The notes beneath the pieces are model-generated. The model saw only the letters and a program-made list of their open reading frames with translations. It searched no databases and was not told the DNA's origin. Shown piece by piece: positions 27,701 to 38,321 of a stretch of 64,000 bases of DNA (positions within the stretch are counted from its first letter, which is position 1; the number at the start of each line of letters is the position of its first letter). The translations under genes and the position numbers were made by a program. This DNA is from DAIDJD01 sp035485275 (lineage in GTDB: Bacteria; Oederibacteriota; JAJYGY01; DAIDJD01), in assembly GCA_035485275.1 (NCBI GenBank), contig DATHOE010000046.1, forward strand, positions 1-64,000, read 5' to 3'.

Positions 27701-28475
27701 GGTACAGGTCGCCGTTGTAGTTGCTGTTGGTGGTGGAGGAGGACTCCAGCACGATCTCGGGCAGCTTCATGTCGAAGCTGCAGGTCTTGATGCTCTGGAA
27801 ATCCTGGTTCGACGAGGCCGTGTCCGCCACCTCGAAGAAGCCGTAGAAATTGGCGTTGGTGACCTCGGTGCCGTTGTTGGGCACGGTGAAGAGCCCCGTC
27901 CATATGCCGTCGTTGGCGGTGTGGTCGGAGTTGAGGCCGTTGTCGAAGAGGGACAGCTGCGCGAACTGGCCCACATCCACCGTCACCTGCGTCCCGGCGG
28001 TCGCGCCCGTGATCAAGGTGCCGACGTAGGCTTGGAAGGTCGAATTGAACAGCGTCGAATAGTCTGCCACGACCCAGGACAGGGGCTCATCGCCGGCGTG
28101 GCCGGCGCTCAGCAGGGCCGCGTTGTCGAGGACGACCGAGCTGCCGGAGGCCGAGGTGAACTCCCAGGTCCGCTGGCCGTCGGATATGAACAGCGGCGTG
28201 GATGCGGAGATGCCTTGGCCCGAAAAGGTGCCGTTCAGGGTCACGGAACCGTTGGTTCCGACGGTGAAGGTCACCGGGTTGACGCTGATCTGGGTCTGCG
28301 GATAGATGGCGGTGACGTCGACGGTCAGGGTCGTGCCGATGAACTGGCTTGGAAAAGTGGAGTCAAAAGAAAGCGACAGGATCAGCGGAGTCTGCGCGTG
28401 CGCAAACGCCGGCAGGAAGAGGCCCGCCAGGACAGCCGCTAAGCCCAGTAAGGAGACACGCAAACGGGGAAGCAT
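24765..28475 (-). CDS. Large exported protein with C-terminal FlgD-type Ig domain
   Basis: 1236 aa with a signal peptide (residues about 1-27, ending AFAHAQ). The body is Ser/Thr/Asn/Gly-rich, low in charge, with repeated Ig-like or CARDB-like beta domains. The last 90 residues form a FlgD Ig domain: ARVYDTSGRLIRDL, then FTWDGTNDSGTVVHNGIYLVR. In Bacteroidetes and relatives such domains occur at the C-terminus of secreted, surface-fixed proteins. I chose the ATG at 28475, seven nt from the -10 box, over an upstream in-frame start that lies within the promoter. It is coupled by ATGA to the PorV-like gene. The likely role is surface adhesin or structural protein; no enzymatic domain is seen. 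Confidence 0.8.
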   Translation of the reverse strand: MLPRLRVSLLGLAAVLAGLFLPAFAHAQTPLILSLSFDSTFPSQFIGTTLTVDVTAIYPQTQISVNPVTFTVGTNGSVTLNGTFSGQGISASTPLFISDGQRTWEFTSASGSSVVLDNAALLSAGHAGDEPLSWVVADYSTLFNSTFQAYVGTLITGATAGTQVTVDVGQFAQLSLFDNGLNSDHTANDGIWTGLFTVPNNGTEVTNANFYGFFEVADTASSNQDFQSIKTCSFDMKLPEIVLESSSTTNSNYNGDLYLSTLCQGWSAANPANVIASSAQAQFNFTVNKPNTIVDVSISSNGSWSMVTKNLPSYIFANNAASLAGQDYWSGDDGNQNFVYDGIYTVTYNIHDTNGLYGIPVTSQIKVVSLKLSISNITLTPPSIPTAPVITNGSLTDVNYTVSLTNDSADYVAMNKSLEVLGWKDAGQTSSTFLTNYGNVTTVAINGINSVSDAESTIWTYNQPGTLSAGGAFTPFAAGTDSSDWDTIEASFLYPFLAAYSEDQNMVPESVNNEVCVTSTAQPNIIDFSVGTTVISGDGDKGNDWLPKGFNALGGVNGNYPLYAAGGFISSLQPATISAQDGYDWYGSTPAQGNYRLDLQSTLTGLAFSGTFGSTPSVVDACAPTAAAAYVADAFHFWPQTQQDVPSGVIWGTPQGDAISTQNTSAIFSVQNGGGTTSDNTPPQYISSNPPTNGIEQPEVYSASNPLWVQFQDLTTAFNTAGSVSYATLTGPNGITIGGSSSTNGGSISNTGGNGLVVYFYPSAPIVNGGNYTLEAFTCNSNGLCAEQTVPFSVFDTASPEIQANGVVLFDTNNNQYPLSLCQSGVPGPYQDISKVSVSIQMPPTSKNTIEWGGCSVSLYQVSVTASGDVKQPVNMTLVSTGSLGTQGTMTYQISPAIDSAGLWEVDTFTESVDSSLNLHPGPALLSAPCSNNPQFSTAGCLTCVSLLYPNQELAISGETPITITSSATGLTMTTASVEAVKPTALPAAPGYDFLQSTNDSALGFEVNASGSPLGTSLAWSYPLATPVDFTLYYNSSDLGAITATAGSSAASDLVVLGYNNGSWSAISGVNMPTSPTASNNACSFQAPNGATADIYYALAYAQSLTNTPVATGTVSPASTPTAISLPNTRAFDPWNSNPLYQKARFYYSSVAPATMEARVYDTSGRLIRDLTLGNGISATQTAPTDTMGDVEYYFTWDGTNDSGTVVHNGIYLVRWTESGIDGSHNTQTRPVALIK

Positions 28476-28482
28476 TGCGCGG

Positions 28483-28511
28483 AATTTACCCTCTTTTCCA
28501 CATTTTGTCAA
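28483..28511 (-). promoter_or_regulatory. Strong sigma70-type promoter giving a probably leaderless mRNA
   Basis: TTGACA (28506-28511), a 17-bp spacer and TAAATT (28483-28488) on the minus strand. Seven nt after the -10 box comes the ATG of the Ig-domain protein, so transcription should begin at or beside the start codon. There is no Shine-Dalgarno sequence. Confidence 0.8.
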
Positions 28512-28538
28512 CAGTTAGAAAACCTTCCAAAATAGCTG

Positions 28539-31181
<2,643 letters not shown>

Positions 31182-31214
31182 TTCCTAGCCTCCTGGACGG
31201 TATTCGGAACGAGG

Positions 31215-31223
31215 ATTTTAGCA
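31215..31223 (-). promoter_or_regulatory. Extended -10 promoter of secA
   Basis: TGCTAAAAT on the minus strand, the same nine bases as at murA. The leader is about 30 nt and contains AGGAGG. No convincing -35 is visible. Confidence 0.5.
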
Positions 31224-31257
31224 CAAAAAAGCCGCCAGGGGCTAGCCAGCAACGAAA

Positions 31258-33120
31258 CTAGCGCGTGGGCATGACCCCGTCCTCGAGCCAGGCGTAGCGC
31301 CCCTCGACCACCGCCTTGGACAGGCGGTAACGGTCCTTGTCGTCGTTGCACCACAGGCCCTTGAAGAGCTCGCGCACCTTGCGCCGGGCCATGCGGGCGT
31401 AGGCGTCGGCCAGGTCCACGGCCTCGGGCTTGCCCTCCTGCGCGGCCAGGTGGCGGGCGCGGGCGCAGGCGCAGGACACCGCGAAGAGCTCCACGCCGAT
31501 GTCCACCACGCGCCCCAGGAGCACCTGGCGCCGTTCCAGGGCCGGGCCGTTGAGGGCCATCAGGTGGATGAGGTTGCGGGCCAGGCGCTTGGAGGTCCGG
31601 CGCACCCAGGTGACGTGCCCGGCCAGGCGGCCGTATCCGCCCTCTCCCGGGAGGGTGGGCAGCCACAGCAGGGGGTACCAGCCGGCGTAGAAGAGGCCCG
31701 CCTTCAGGGCCGCGGCCGCCAGGTCCCCGGCGCCCTTGGCGGCCTTGGGGTTGACCAGCACGCCGGCCGCGCGCAGGTGGGGATCCAGGGCCTCGCGGGC
31801 GATGAAGAGGCGCATGATCTCGCTGGAGCCCTCGATGATGAGGTTGATGCGGTTGTCGCGGAGCATGCGCTCCACGGGCCAGGAGTCCTCGCCCCGGCCG
31901 CGCAGGCTGCCCTCGGTCTCGTAGCCCCGGCCGCCGCGGATCTGCAGGGTCTCGTCGACGATCTTCCAGGCCCATTCGCTGCAGAAGAGCTTGGCCATGG
32001 CGGCTTCCAAACGGATGTCCGCCCCTCCCCGGTCCGCCAGGGCCGAGGCGTAGAGGGTCACGCTCTCCATGGTGAAGGCGGCCGCGGCCATCTGCGCGAT
32101 CTTCTGCGCCACGGCGTCGTGCTCGGCGATGGGGGCGCCCCACTGCACGCGCTTGGCCGCCCAGATGCGGGAGATGGCCAGGCACTTCTTGGCCGCGCCC
32201 GAGGAGGCCGCCGGCAGAGTCAGTCGCCCGGTGTTGAGCGTCATCAGGGCCAGCTTCAGGCCCTTGCCCAGTCCCAGCAGGATGTTCTCCTTGGGCACCC
32301 TCAGGTTGTCGAAGCGGATGACCCCGTTCTGGATGGCCCGTATGCCCATGAAGCGGCAGCGGTGCTCCACGATGAATCCGGGCGTGCGGGTGTCCACCAC
32401 GAAGGCCGTGATCTGTTTTTTCGTCCTGCCGTTGGCCACCAGGTCCGGCGTGCGCGCCATGACCACGATGTAGTCCGCGACCAGCCCGTTGGTGCACCAC
32501 AGCTTGACGCCGTTGAGGAGGTAGGCCTCCCCGTCCTCCACGGGCGTGGCCGTGGTGGCGATCTTGGCCGGATCCGAGCCCGCGTCCGGCTCGGTCAGGG
32601 CGAAGGCGGACACCGCGCCCTTGGCGAACTTGGGCAGCCATTCGTGCTTCTGCTCGGGGGTGCCGAAGAGCTTGAGCGGCTGGGGCACGCCGATGGACTG
32701 GTGCGCGGACAGCCACACGGCAGTGCTGCCGCAGTGGCTGGCCACCAGGGCGATGGCGCGGTTGTAGTTCACCTGGCTCATGCCCAGCCCGCCGTATTCC
32801 TTGGGGATCTTCATGCCGAAGAGGCCCAGCTCCGCCAGGCCGCGGATCACCTCGGCGGGTATCTCCTGGTCCAGGTCGATCTTCTCGGCGTCCACCTTGG
32901 CGCTGAGGAAGGCCTCCAGGCGGCCCAGCAGCTCGTCGCCGTCGCGGCGGTCCTGCTCGTTCTGGGCCGGGTAGGGCCACACCAGGTCGGGCCTGAAACG
33001 GCCCATGAACAGCTCGCCCGCGAAGCTGGGGTGTTCCCAGGCGGTCTGGCGGCTGTCCTCCGCGACTTCCATGGCATCGGCCTTGCCCTTGCTCATCTTT
33101 GAGGTGTCGATGGCGCTCAT
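31258..33120 (-). CDS. Acyl-CoA dehydrogenase, VLCAD/ACAD9-like long form
   Basis: A FAD-dependent enzyme for the first step of fatty-acid beta-oxidation. 620 aa, about 230 longer than classic acyl-CoA dehydrogenases, with the extra C-terminal helical domain of very-long-chain enzymes. The N-terminus (FAGELFMGRF) also matches that group. FALTEPDAGSDP (173-184) is the FAD/substrate motif and Glu430 in IIEGSSEIMR is at the catalytic-base position. No thiolase, hydratase or ETF gene is nearby, so it stands alone. The ATG at 33120 follows AGGGAG. Confidence 0.93.
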   Translation of the reverse strand: MSAIDTSKMSKGKADAMEVAEDSRQTAWEHPSFAGELFMGRFRPDLVWPYPAQNEQDRRDGDELLGRLEAFLSAKVDAEKIDLDQEIPAEVIRGLAELGLFGMKIPKEYGGLGMSQVNYNRAIALVASHCGSTAVWLSAHQSIGVPQPLKLFGTPEQKHEWLPKFAKGAVSAFALTEPDAGSDPAKIATTATPVEDGEAYLLNGVKLWCTNGLVADYIVVMARTPDLVANGRTKKQITAFVVDTRTPGFIVEHRCRFMGIRAIQNGVIRFDNLRVPKENILLGLGKGLKLALMTLNTGRLTLPAASSGAAKKCLAISRIWAAKRVQWGAPIAEHDAVAQKIAQMAAAAFTMESVTLYASALADRGGADIRLEAAMAKLFCSEWAWKIVDETLQIRGGRGYETEGSLRGRGEDSWPVERMLRDNRINLIIEGSSEIMRLFIAREALDPHLRAAGVLVNPKAAKGAGDLAAAALKAGLFYAGWYPLLWLPTLPGEGGYGRLAGHVTWVRRTSKRLARNLIHLMALNGPALERRQVLLGRVVDIGVELFAVSCACARARHLAAQEGKPEAVDLADAYARMARRKVRELFKGLWCNDDKDRYRLSKAVVEGRYAWLEDGVMPTR

Positions 33121-33158
33121 GGCGGCTCCCTTTTACGGCGTGAAATCCGTTTCGTCAG

Positions 33159-33186
33159 GTTTTATGTTAGGTCTTGTCGTCCGCAA
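33159..33186 (-). promoter_or_regulatory. Possible promoter of the acyl-CoA dehydrogenase gene
   Basis: TTGCGG (33181-33186), 16 bp, TAAAAC (33159-33164) on the minus strand, just after the terminator of the 65-aa gene. The match is moderate. The leader would be about 32 nt. Confidence 0.35.
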
Positions 33187-33213
33187 AAAAACCCCGCGAA
33201 GAGCAGCGGGGTT
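33185..33213 (-). terminator. Rho-independent terminator of the 65-aa gene
   Basis: Minus strand: an 8-bp stem AACCCCGC/GCGGGGTT with an 8-nt loop, followed by TTTTTTT. It starts 13 nt after the stop of the small gene. Confidence 0.9.
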
Positions 33214-33226
33214 CATCGGCCGACGC

Positions 33227-33424
33227 CTACTGTGAAACGGCGACGAGCTTTCCTTGGTCGTCGAAGAGGAAATCGCATCGGTTGGAGGCGACCCGCAGCA
33301 CGGAATAGGTCACGGCCCCGGCCTTGTAGTTCGCGCCCCATTTCTGGCGCGGCCGCTCCTCCACCGGAACCTTGGCTTCCTCGAAGATCTTTTTGAGGCG
33401 TTCGTAGTGGCTATCGCTTTCCAC
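33227..33424 (-). CDS. Small orphan protein, 65 aa, unknown function
   Basis: The protein starts with GTG, 5 nt after a GGGGGAG ribosome binding site. It is a charged N-terminal helix (ESDSHYERLKKIFEEAKV), then a linker with ERPRQKWGANYKAG, then a likely beta-hairpin ending in FLFDDQGKLVAVSQ. There is no signal peptide or membrane segment, and a single Cys. The gene has a complete transcription unit of its own: promoter TTGAAG-16-TACAAT and a perfect terminator. That makes it a real gene in spite of its size. I recognise no family. Confidence 0.75.
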   Translation of the reverse strand: MESDSHYERLKKIFEEAKVPVEERPRQKWGANYKAGAVTYSVLRVASNRCDFLFDDQGKLVAVSQ

Positions 33425-33447
33425 GTTCTCCCCCGAGCCTGAAAACG

Positions 33448-33475
33448 ATTGTACTTTAACGCATTTTCACTTCAA
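33448..33475 (-). promoter_or_regulatory. Promoter of the 65-aa gene
   Basis: TTGAAG (33470-33475), 16 bp, TACAAT (33448-33453) on the minus strand; the -35 overlaps the last codons of the cyclase gene. The leader is about 18-20 nt and carries the GGGGGAG site. Confidence 0.7.
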
Positions 33476-35428
33476 GGGCAAGGGTTCAGCCCAGGGCGCC
33501 CGGCCCTGGCCCTTCCAGCCGATCACTTCGATCACTCCCACGGGCTGGTCCTTGCCTTTGACGTGGATGGGCGGGTGCACGATGACGTCCACCATGTCCT
33601 CGCAGCCCCGGTAGCTGTCGGAGGTCAGCAGGATGTGGCTGCGCATCTCCTTGTTGGCGGACTCCATGCGCGCCGCCAGGTTCACCGCGTCGCCGATGAC
33701 CGTGTAGTCCATCTTGTAGCTGGCGTGGCCCATGTTGCCGGCCACCACCTGGCCGGTGTGGATGCCGATGCCGATGTCGATGAGGGATTTGCCCTCGGCC
33801 CGCCAGCGCTCCCTGAGCTTGGCCAGGGCCTCCATCATCTGCACGGCCGTGCGCAGGGCCTTGCGGCGGTGCTGGGGGTCGGGCAGGGGCGAGCCCCACA
33901 CCGACATGATGGCGTCGCCCACGTACTTGTCCACGGTGCCGTCGTTGGCGATGACGATGTCCACCATGGCGGTCAGGTATTCGTTGAGGATCTCCACGAC
34001 CTCGGGCGCGCTGAGCTGCTCGCTCAGGGTGGTGAAGCCGCGCACGTCGGAGAAGAGGATGCTGGTCTCCTTGAGTTCCCCGCCCAGCTTGATGGCGTCG
34101 GGGTTCTGCAGGATCTCGTCCACGATCTGCTTGGAGACGTACTTGCTGAACATCTGGCGGGTCTGGCGGGTCTCCCGCTCCTGCTCCCGCCCGCGGTAGA
34201 TCGCCAGGCCGGTGAAGGGAAAGACCACCGCCAGGATCGGGGAGACCATGGGCAGCACCCAGTTGCCGGAGATGAAGGCCATGCCCGCGGCCAGGGCCCA
34301 GGCCAGCACGACCAGCAGCGCCACCCCGATGCCCGGCAGGGCCGCGATGCGGTAGGTCAGCACGATGACGAGCAGGCCCAGCAGGAGGACCGAGACGAGC
34401 TCGAACCAGATCGAGGGGTGGCGCAGGTACTGCTGGGTCAGGAGGGTGTCGAGGAAATCGACGCGGGCCTCGACCCCGGGGAAATCGGCCTGGCCGTTCT
34501 GGGAGAAGGGCGTCTGCCAGGTGTCCTTGAGGATCTCGCTGGTGGAGCCGATGTAGACCACCTTGCCCTTGAAGCTGCCCATGTCCATGGTGCCGTTGTA
34601 CACGTCGTGGAAGGGGAAGGTCGGCACCGTGCCCGCCGGGCCCGGATAGTTGATGTCGACGCCCCGGTGGTAGAGCGGTATGACCCGGTCGCCCAGGCGC
34701 ACGGTGTCGTCCGCCGCGTCGTAGCTGGGCTCCGCCGCCAGGCCCAGGTAGTGGCGCAGCACGATCAGCTCCGCGTTGGGCTTGTCGGAGTCCATGTCGT
34801 CGTTGGAGTCCCACAGCATGGGCTCGGAGCTGCGCAGGACGCCGTCGCCGGCGTTGTCGAGGTTGATGAAGCCCTTGTCGAGCTTGGCCGCGTCCAGGGG
34901 CGGGATGAGGGTCTCCACCTTCTGGGCGGCGTTGCCGTCGACGTCGAAGAACTTGATGCGCTCGATGAAGATGACGTTCCCGGCCTTGCGCACCGCGTCG
35001 GCGAACTCCTGGTCCTGCTTGGGGTCGCGCTTGGAGCTCTCGGAGAATGTGATGTCGAAGACGATCAGGCGGGCCCCGGCCGCCTTGAGCTTGGCCACCA
35101 CCGTGCCGTAGAAGTCCCGCGGCCAGGACCAGCGGTCGGGCATGTAGTGGGTCTGGTTGTCGTTGCCCACCCAGCCGTTGAGCGAGGCGTCGTCGATGGC
35201 CACGATGGCGGCGGGGACCTGCATCGGGCGCGGCCCCTGCACCAGCTGGCGCGCCGCGAAGCGCAGGTCCACGCTCTTGAATTCCAGCAGGTCGAAGGCG
35301 CCCAGCAGGTCGCAGAGCAGCACCACGCAGAGCAGGGCCAGGCCGACCTTCAGCGTCGTGCGGTTGCGCGCCTGGCGGGAGGACCCCGGCTTGGGCGCGG
35401 GCTTCGTTTTCCGGTCGGCGCCCTTCAT
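33467..35428 (-). CDS. CHASE2-domain class III adenylate cyclase
   Basis: A membrane-bound cyclase of 653 aa. After a basic N-terminus and one membrane helix (about 27-45) comes an extracytoplasmic CHASE2 sensor domain (about 45-360), then two or three membrane helices (about 365-440) and the catalytic domain (about 460-640). The metal-binding Asp residues are in LFSDVRGFT and YVGDAIMSVWG. The transition-state Asn and Arg are in AVNLAARME. The purine-contact pair is Lys (DKYVGDA) and Asp (TVIGDAVN), the adenylate rather than guanylate pattern. All catalytic residues are present, so cAMP synthesis is expected. The signal is unknown. ATGA overlap with the aminotransferase; last gene of the lysS operon. 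Confidence 0.92.
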   Translation of the reverse strand: MKGADRKTKPAPKPGSSRQARNRTTLKVGLALLCVVLLCDLLGAFDLLEFKSVDLRFAARQLVQGPRPMQVPAAIVAIDDASLNGWVGNDNQTHYMPDRWSWPRDFYGTVVAKLKAAGARLIVFDITFSESSKRDPKQDQEFADAVRKAGNVIFIERIKFFDVDGNAAQKVETLIPPLDAAKLDKGFINLDNAGDGVLRSSEPMLWDSNDDMDSDKPNAELIVLRHYLGLAAEPSYDAADDTVRLGDRVIPLYHRGVDINYPGPAGTVPTFPFHDVYNGTMDMGSFKGKVVYIGSTSEILKDTWQTPFSQNGQADFPGVEARVDFLDTLLTQQYLRHPSIWFELVSVLLLGLLVIVLTYRIAALPGIGVALLVVLAWALAAGMAFISGNWVLPMVSPILAVVFPFTGLAIYRGREQERETRQTRQMFSKYVSKQIVDEILQNPDAIKLGGELKETSILFSDVRGFTTLSEQLSAPEVVEILNEYLTAMVDIVIANDGTVDKYVGDAIMSVWGSPLPDPQHRRKALRTAVQMMEALAKLRERWRAEGKSLIDIGIGIHTGQVVAGNMGHASYKMDYTVIGDAVNLAARMESANKEMRSHILLTSDSYRGCEDMVDVIVHPPIHVKGKDQPVGVIEVIGWKGQGRAPWAEPLPLK

Positions 35429-36318
35429 GCGGCCCTTCCCTTGGGCTTGGCCGGGATGCGGTCCCCGGAGCTCAGGGTCAGGGCCTTGAAGGCGGCCATG
35501 AGCCTCTTGGTCACGGGCCCGGGCGCGCCGGAGCCGATGGCCCTGCCGTCCAGGGAGGTGACCGGGACGATCTCCGCGGCCGTGCCCGTCATGAGGGCCT
35601 CCTGGGCGGTGTAGATGTCGTAGCGCGTGATGGGCTCCTCCACCGCCGTCAGCTTCGCCTTGCGGGACAGCTCCAGGACGGCCTCCCGGGTCACGCCCTC
35701 GAGGGCGCCCTGCCAGGTCGGGGGCGTGAGCAGGCGCCCCTTGCGCAGGATGAAGAGGTTGTCGGCCGTGCACTCGGCCACGTAGCCGTCCTGGGTCAGC
35801 AGGATGGCCTCCAGGGCGCCGCGCTGGCCGGCCTCGATCTTGGCCAGGATGTTGTTGAGGTAGTTGAGGCTCTTGATCTTGGGGCTGAGGGCCTCGGCCA
35901 CGTTGCGGCGCGTGGGCACCGTGATCAGGGCCAGGCCGTCGCGGTAGGTGGCGTCGGGGTAGAGGCGGATGTGGTCGGCGATGATGAAGTAGGTGGGCTT
36001 GCGGCACTGGCTGGGGCTGAGGCCCAGATCGCCCTCCCCGCGCGTGAACACGGGGCGCACATAGGCGTCCTTCAGGCCGTTGGCCGCCAGGGTCCTGAGG
36101 ATCTCGGCGCGCATGGCGGCCTTGGACAGGGGCGGCTCAAGCAAGATGGCCTTGGCGGAGTCGTAGAGGCGGTCCAGGTGCTGGGCCAGGCGGAAGACCC
36201 TGCCGCGGTAGGCGCGTATGCCTTCGAAGACCCCGTCGCCGTAGAGCAGGCCGTGGTCGAAGACCGAGATGACGGCCTTTTCCTTGGGGACCAATGTTCC
36301 GTTGAGGTTCACCAGCAT
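35425..36318 (-). CDS. ilvE: Class IV aminotransferase, branched-chain type
   Basis: A fold-type IV PLP enzyme (297 aa) that interconverts branched-chain amino acids and keto acids. The start FDHGLLYGDGVFEGIRAY, the PLP lysine Lys149 (IKSLNYLNN), and VAECTADNLFIL plus LMTGTAAEIVPV are standard for BCAT. The related D-amino acid aminotransferases and ADC lyases share the fold; the R and TAAEI motifs favour BCAT. It starts 10 nt after lolD and overlaps the cyclase by 4 nt. No other ilv or leu gene is present. Confidence 0.88.
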   Translation of the reverse strand: MLVNLNGTLVPKEKAVISVFDHGLLYGDGVFEGIRAYRGRVFRLAQHLDRLYDSAKAILLEPPLSKAAMRAEILRTLAANGLKDAYVRPVFTRGEGDLGLSPSQCRKPTYFIIADHIRLYPDATYRDGLALITVPTRRNVAEALSPKIKSLNYLNNILAKIEAGQRGALEAILLTQDGYVAECTADNLFILRKGRLLTPPTWQGALEGVTREAVLELSRKAKLTAVEEPITRYDIYTAQEALMTGTAAEIVPVTSLDGRAIGSGAPGPVTKRLMAAFKALTLSSGDRIPAKPKGRAA

Positions 36319-36328
36319 CGCGACTCCG

Positions 36329-37006
36329 CTAAAGAATGGCTCCGTCTTCCATGCGCACCGTGCGGTCCGCCCTCCGCGCCAGGTCGGCGTTGTGCGTCAC
36401 CAGCACCACCGCCTGTCCGCCGGCGTGCGCCGCCTGCTGCAGCAGGGCGAAGACCGCCTCGGAATTGGCCTTGTCCAGGTTGCCCGTGGGCTCGTCGGCC
36501 AGCACCACCGCCGGGTCGCTGATCAGGGCGCGGGCCACGGCCACGCGCTGCTGCTCACCGCCCGAGAGTTCGCCGGGCCGGTGGTCCAGGCGGGCGCCCA
36601 GCCCCATCTTGCGCAGGAGGACGCGGGACCGCCCGCGGGACTCCTCCACGCCCAAGCCCCCCACCCGCAGGGGCAGGGCCACGTTGTCGGTGGCGTCGAA
36701 TTCCGGGAGCAGGTGGTGGTACTGGAACACGAAGCCCAGGCGCCGGTTGCGCAGGCGCGAGAGGGACCCGTCGTCGAGCCGGAAGATCGGCTGCCCCCCC
36801 ACCCAGACCTCGCCCTGGCTGGGCCGCGCCAGGCCCCCCAGCAGGTACAGCAGGGTGGTCTTGCCCGCGCCGCTGGGCCCCACCACGGCGCAGAGCTCGC
36901 CGCGCGAGACCGCGAAGTCCACGCCCCTGAGGGCGCGCGTCGCCGAGGCTCCGCTGCTGCTGTAGTCCTTGACCAGCCCCGTGGCCCTGAGCGACTCCTC
37001 ATTCAT
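36329..37006 (-). CDS. lolD: Lipoprotein-releasing system ATPase LolD
   Basis: The ABC ATPase that powers release of outer-membrane lipoproteins from the inner membrane. 225 aa, with Walker A GPSGAGKT (43-50), signature LSGGEQQR, Walker B VVLADEPTGNLD and the switch His in VLVTHN. It overlaps the permease gene by 8 nt. MacB-type ATPases are close relatives, but the pairing with a LolC/E permease and lysS supports LolD. Confidence 0.93.
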   Translation of the reverse strand: MNEESLRATGLVKDYSSSGASATRALRGVDFAVSRGELCAVVGPSGAGKTTLLYLLGGLARPSQGEVWVGGQPIFRLDDGSLSRLRNRRLGFVFQYHHLLPEFDATDNVALPLRVGGLGVEESRGRSRVLLRKMGLGARLDHRPGELSGGEQQRVAVARALISDPAVVLADEPTGNLDKANSEAVFALLQQAAHAGGQAVVLVTHNADLARRADRTVRMEDGAIL

Positions 37007-38321
37007 AGCGGATCGCCTCGACCGGGTCCAGGGCCGCCGCCTGGAACGCGGGGTAGACCGCCGCCAGGATGCAGGTGACGAAGGCCACCACGCCGACTAT
37101 TCCCAGGTCCGTGCCCATCACCTGCACGGGCAGGTTCTCGATGTAGTACACCGAGCCTCCGCCCGGGATCTTGATCGGGCACACGGAGATGATCCAGCAC
37201 ACGCCCAGGCCCAGGGCGAAGCCCAGCGTGCCGCCGGCGCCGCCGATGTAGAGCCCCTGGAACAGGAAGACGCGCATCACCCCGCCTTTGGAGAAGCCCA
37301 GGCTGCGCAGGACGCCGATCTGCTTCTGCTTCTCCATCACCACCATCACCAGGGTGGAGACGATGTTGACCGCGGACACCAGGACCATGCAGCCCAGGAT
37401 GAGGAACATGATGATCTTTTCCATGGCCAGGGCCTTGAACAGGTTCTGGTTCGAGCTCTGCCAGTCGGCCACCCAGAAGCTCACGCCGTTGTCCATGGCC
37501 TGGATCGCGTCGCGCACGCGGCTGGCGTCCTCCAGGGAGGTGGTGCGCACCGCGATCTGGTTGACCTGCCCCGGGGCGTCGAAGAGCCGCTGGGCGTCGG
37601 CCAGGCGCATGTAGGCCATGCCGCTGTCGTACTCGTAGTAGCCGGTCTCGAAGGTCCCGGCCACGCGCCCCTTCTCCATGCGGGGCATGAGGCCCACGGC
37701 CGTGGGGCGGAAGACCGGCGTGAAGAGGTCCAGCGTGTCCCCCAGGCCCAGGTCCAGGGTCCCGGCCAGCTCCGTGCCCAGCAGGAGCGGGCAGGGCGCC
37801 GGGCCGGCGTCGTCGGCCGAGTCCGAGGCGTCGTCCGCGGCCGCGGCGGCCGGGGACAGGGCCTGGGCGGCGGCCGCGGTCGCGGATTCCGGGTCCAGGG
37901 CCGCCAGGGAGCCCTTGACGATGTCCTGCTTGAGCTTGCCGATGGAGGACTGCGCGTCCGGCAGGATGCCCTGCACCAGCACCCCGGTGACGCCCCCCTC
38001 GCTCTTGAGCATCATCTGGCCCTGGAAGTAGGGCGACACGGCCAGCACCCCGTCCACGCCCCGGATGCGCTCGCAGAGCTGCTGCCAGTGGGGGATGCCG
38101 TCCTTGGTGTAGGCGTTGACGATCACGTGCGCGTTGGTGCCGATGATGCGGTCGCGGATGTCGCGGCGGAAGCCGTTCATCACGGACACCACCACGATCA
38201 CGCCCGACACGCTGACGGCCACCCCCAGGATGGAGATCAGTCCGATCAGGTTGATGAAGCCGCGGCGGCGCTTGGGCGCCAGATGCTGGACGGCGAGGGA
38301 GGCTTCGAGGCCCAGGCTCAA
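36999..38321 (-). CDS. Lipoprotein-releasing system permease (LolC/LolE/LolF family)
   Basis: 440 aa, an ABC permease with one N-terminal membrane helix (about 24-47), a large periplasmic domain and three C-terminal helices (from about 290). The start region LAPKRRRGFINLIGLISILGV and the end YPAFQAAALDPVEAIRYE are typical of LolC/E. Only one permease is present, so the transporter may be a homodimer or use a second copy elsewhere. An Ala/Asp/Ser-rich insert (about 150-190) lies in the periplasmic domain. The TTG start sits in a TTGA overlap with the lysS stop, like lnt. Confidence 0.92.
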   Translation of the reverse strand: MSLGLEASLAVQHLAPKRRRGFINLIGLISILGVAVSVSGVIVVVSVMNGFRRDIRDRIIGTNAHVIVNAYTKDGIPHWQQLCERIRGVDGVLAVSPYFQGQMMLKSEGGVTGVLVQGILPDAQSSIGKLKQDIVKGSLAALDPESATAAAAQALSPAAAAADDASDSADDAGPAPCPLLLGTELAGTLDLGLGDTLDLFTPVFRPTAVGLMPRMEKGRVAGTFETGYYEYDSGMAYMRLADAQRLFDAPGQVNQIAVRTTSLEDASRVRDAIQAMDNGVSFWVADWQSSNQNLFKALAMEKIIMFLILGCMVLVSAVNIVSTLVMVVMEKQKQIGVLRSLGFSKGGVMRVFLFQGLYIGGAGGTLGFALGLGVCWIISVCPIKIPGGGSVYYIENLPVQVMGTDLGIVGVVAFVTCILAAVYPAFQAAALDPVEAIRYE

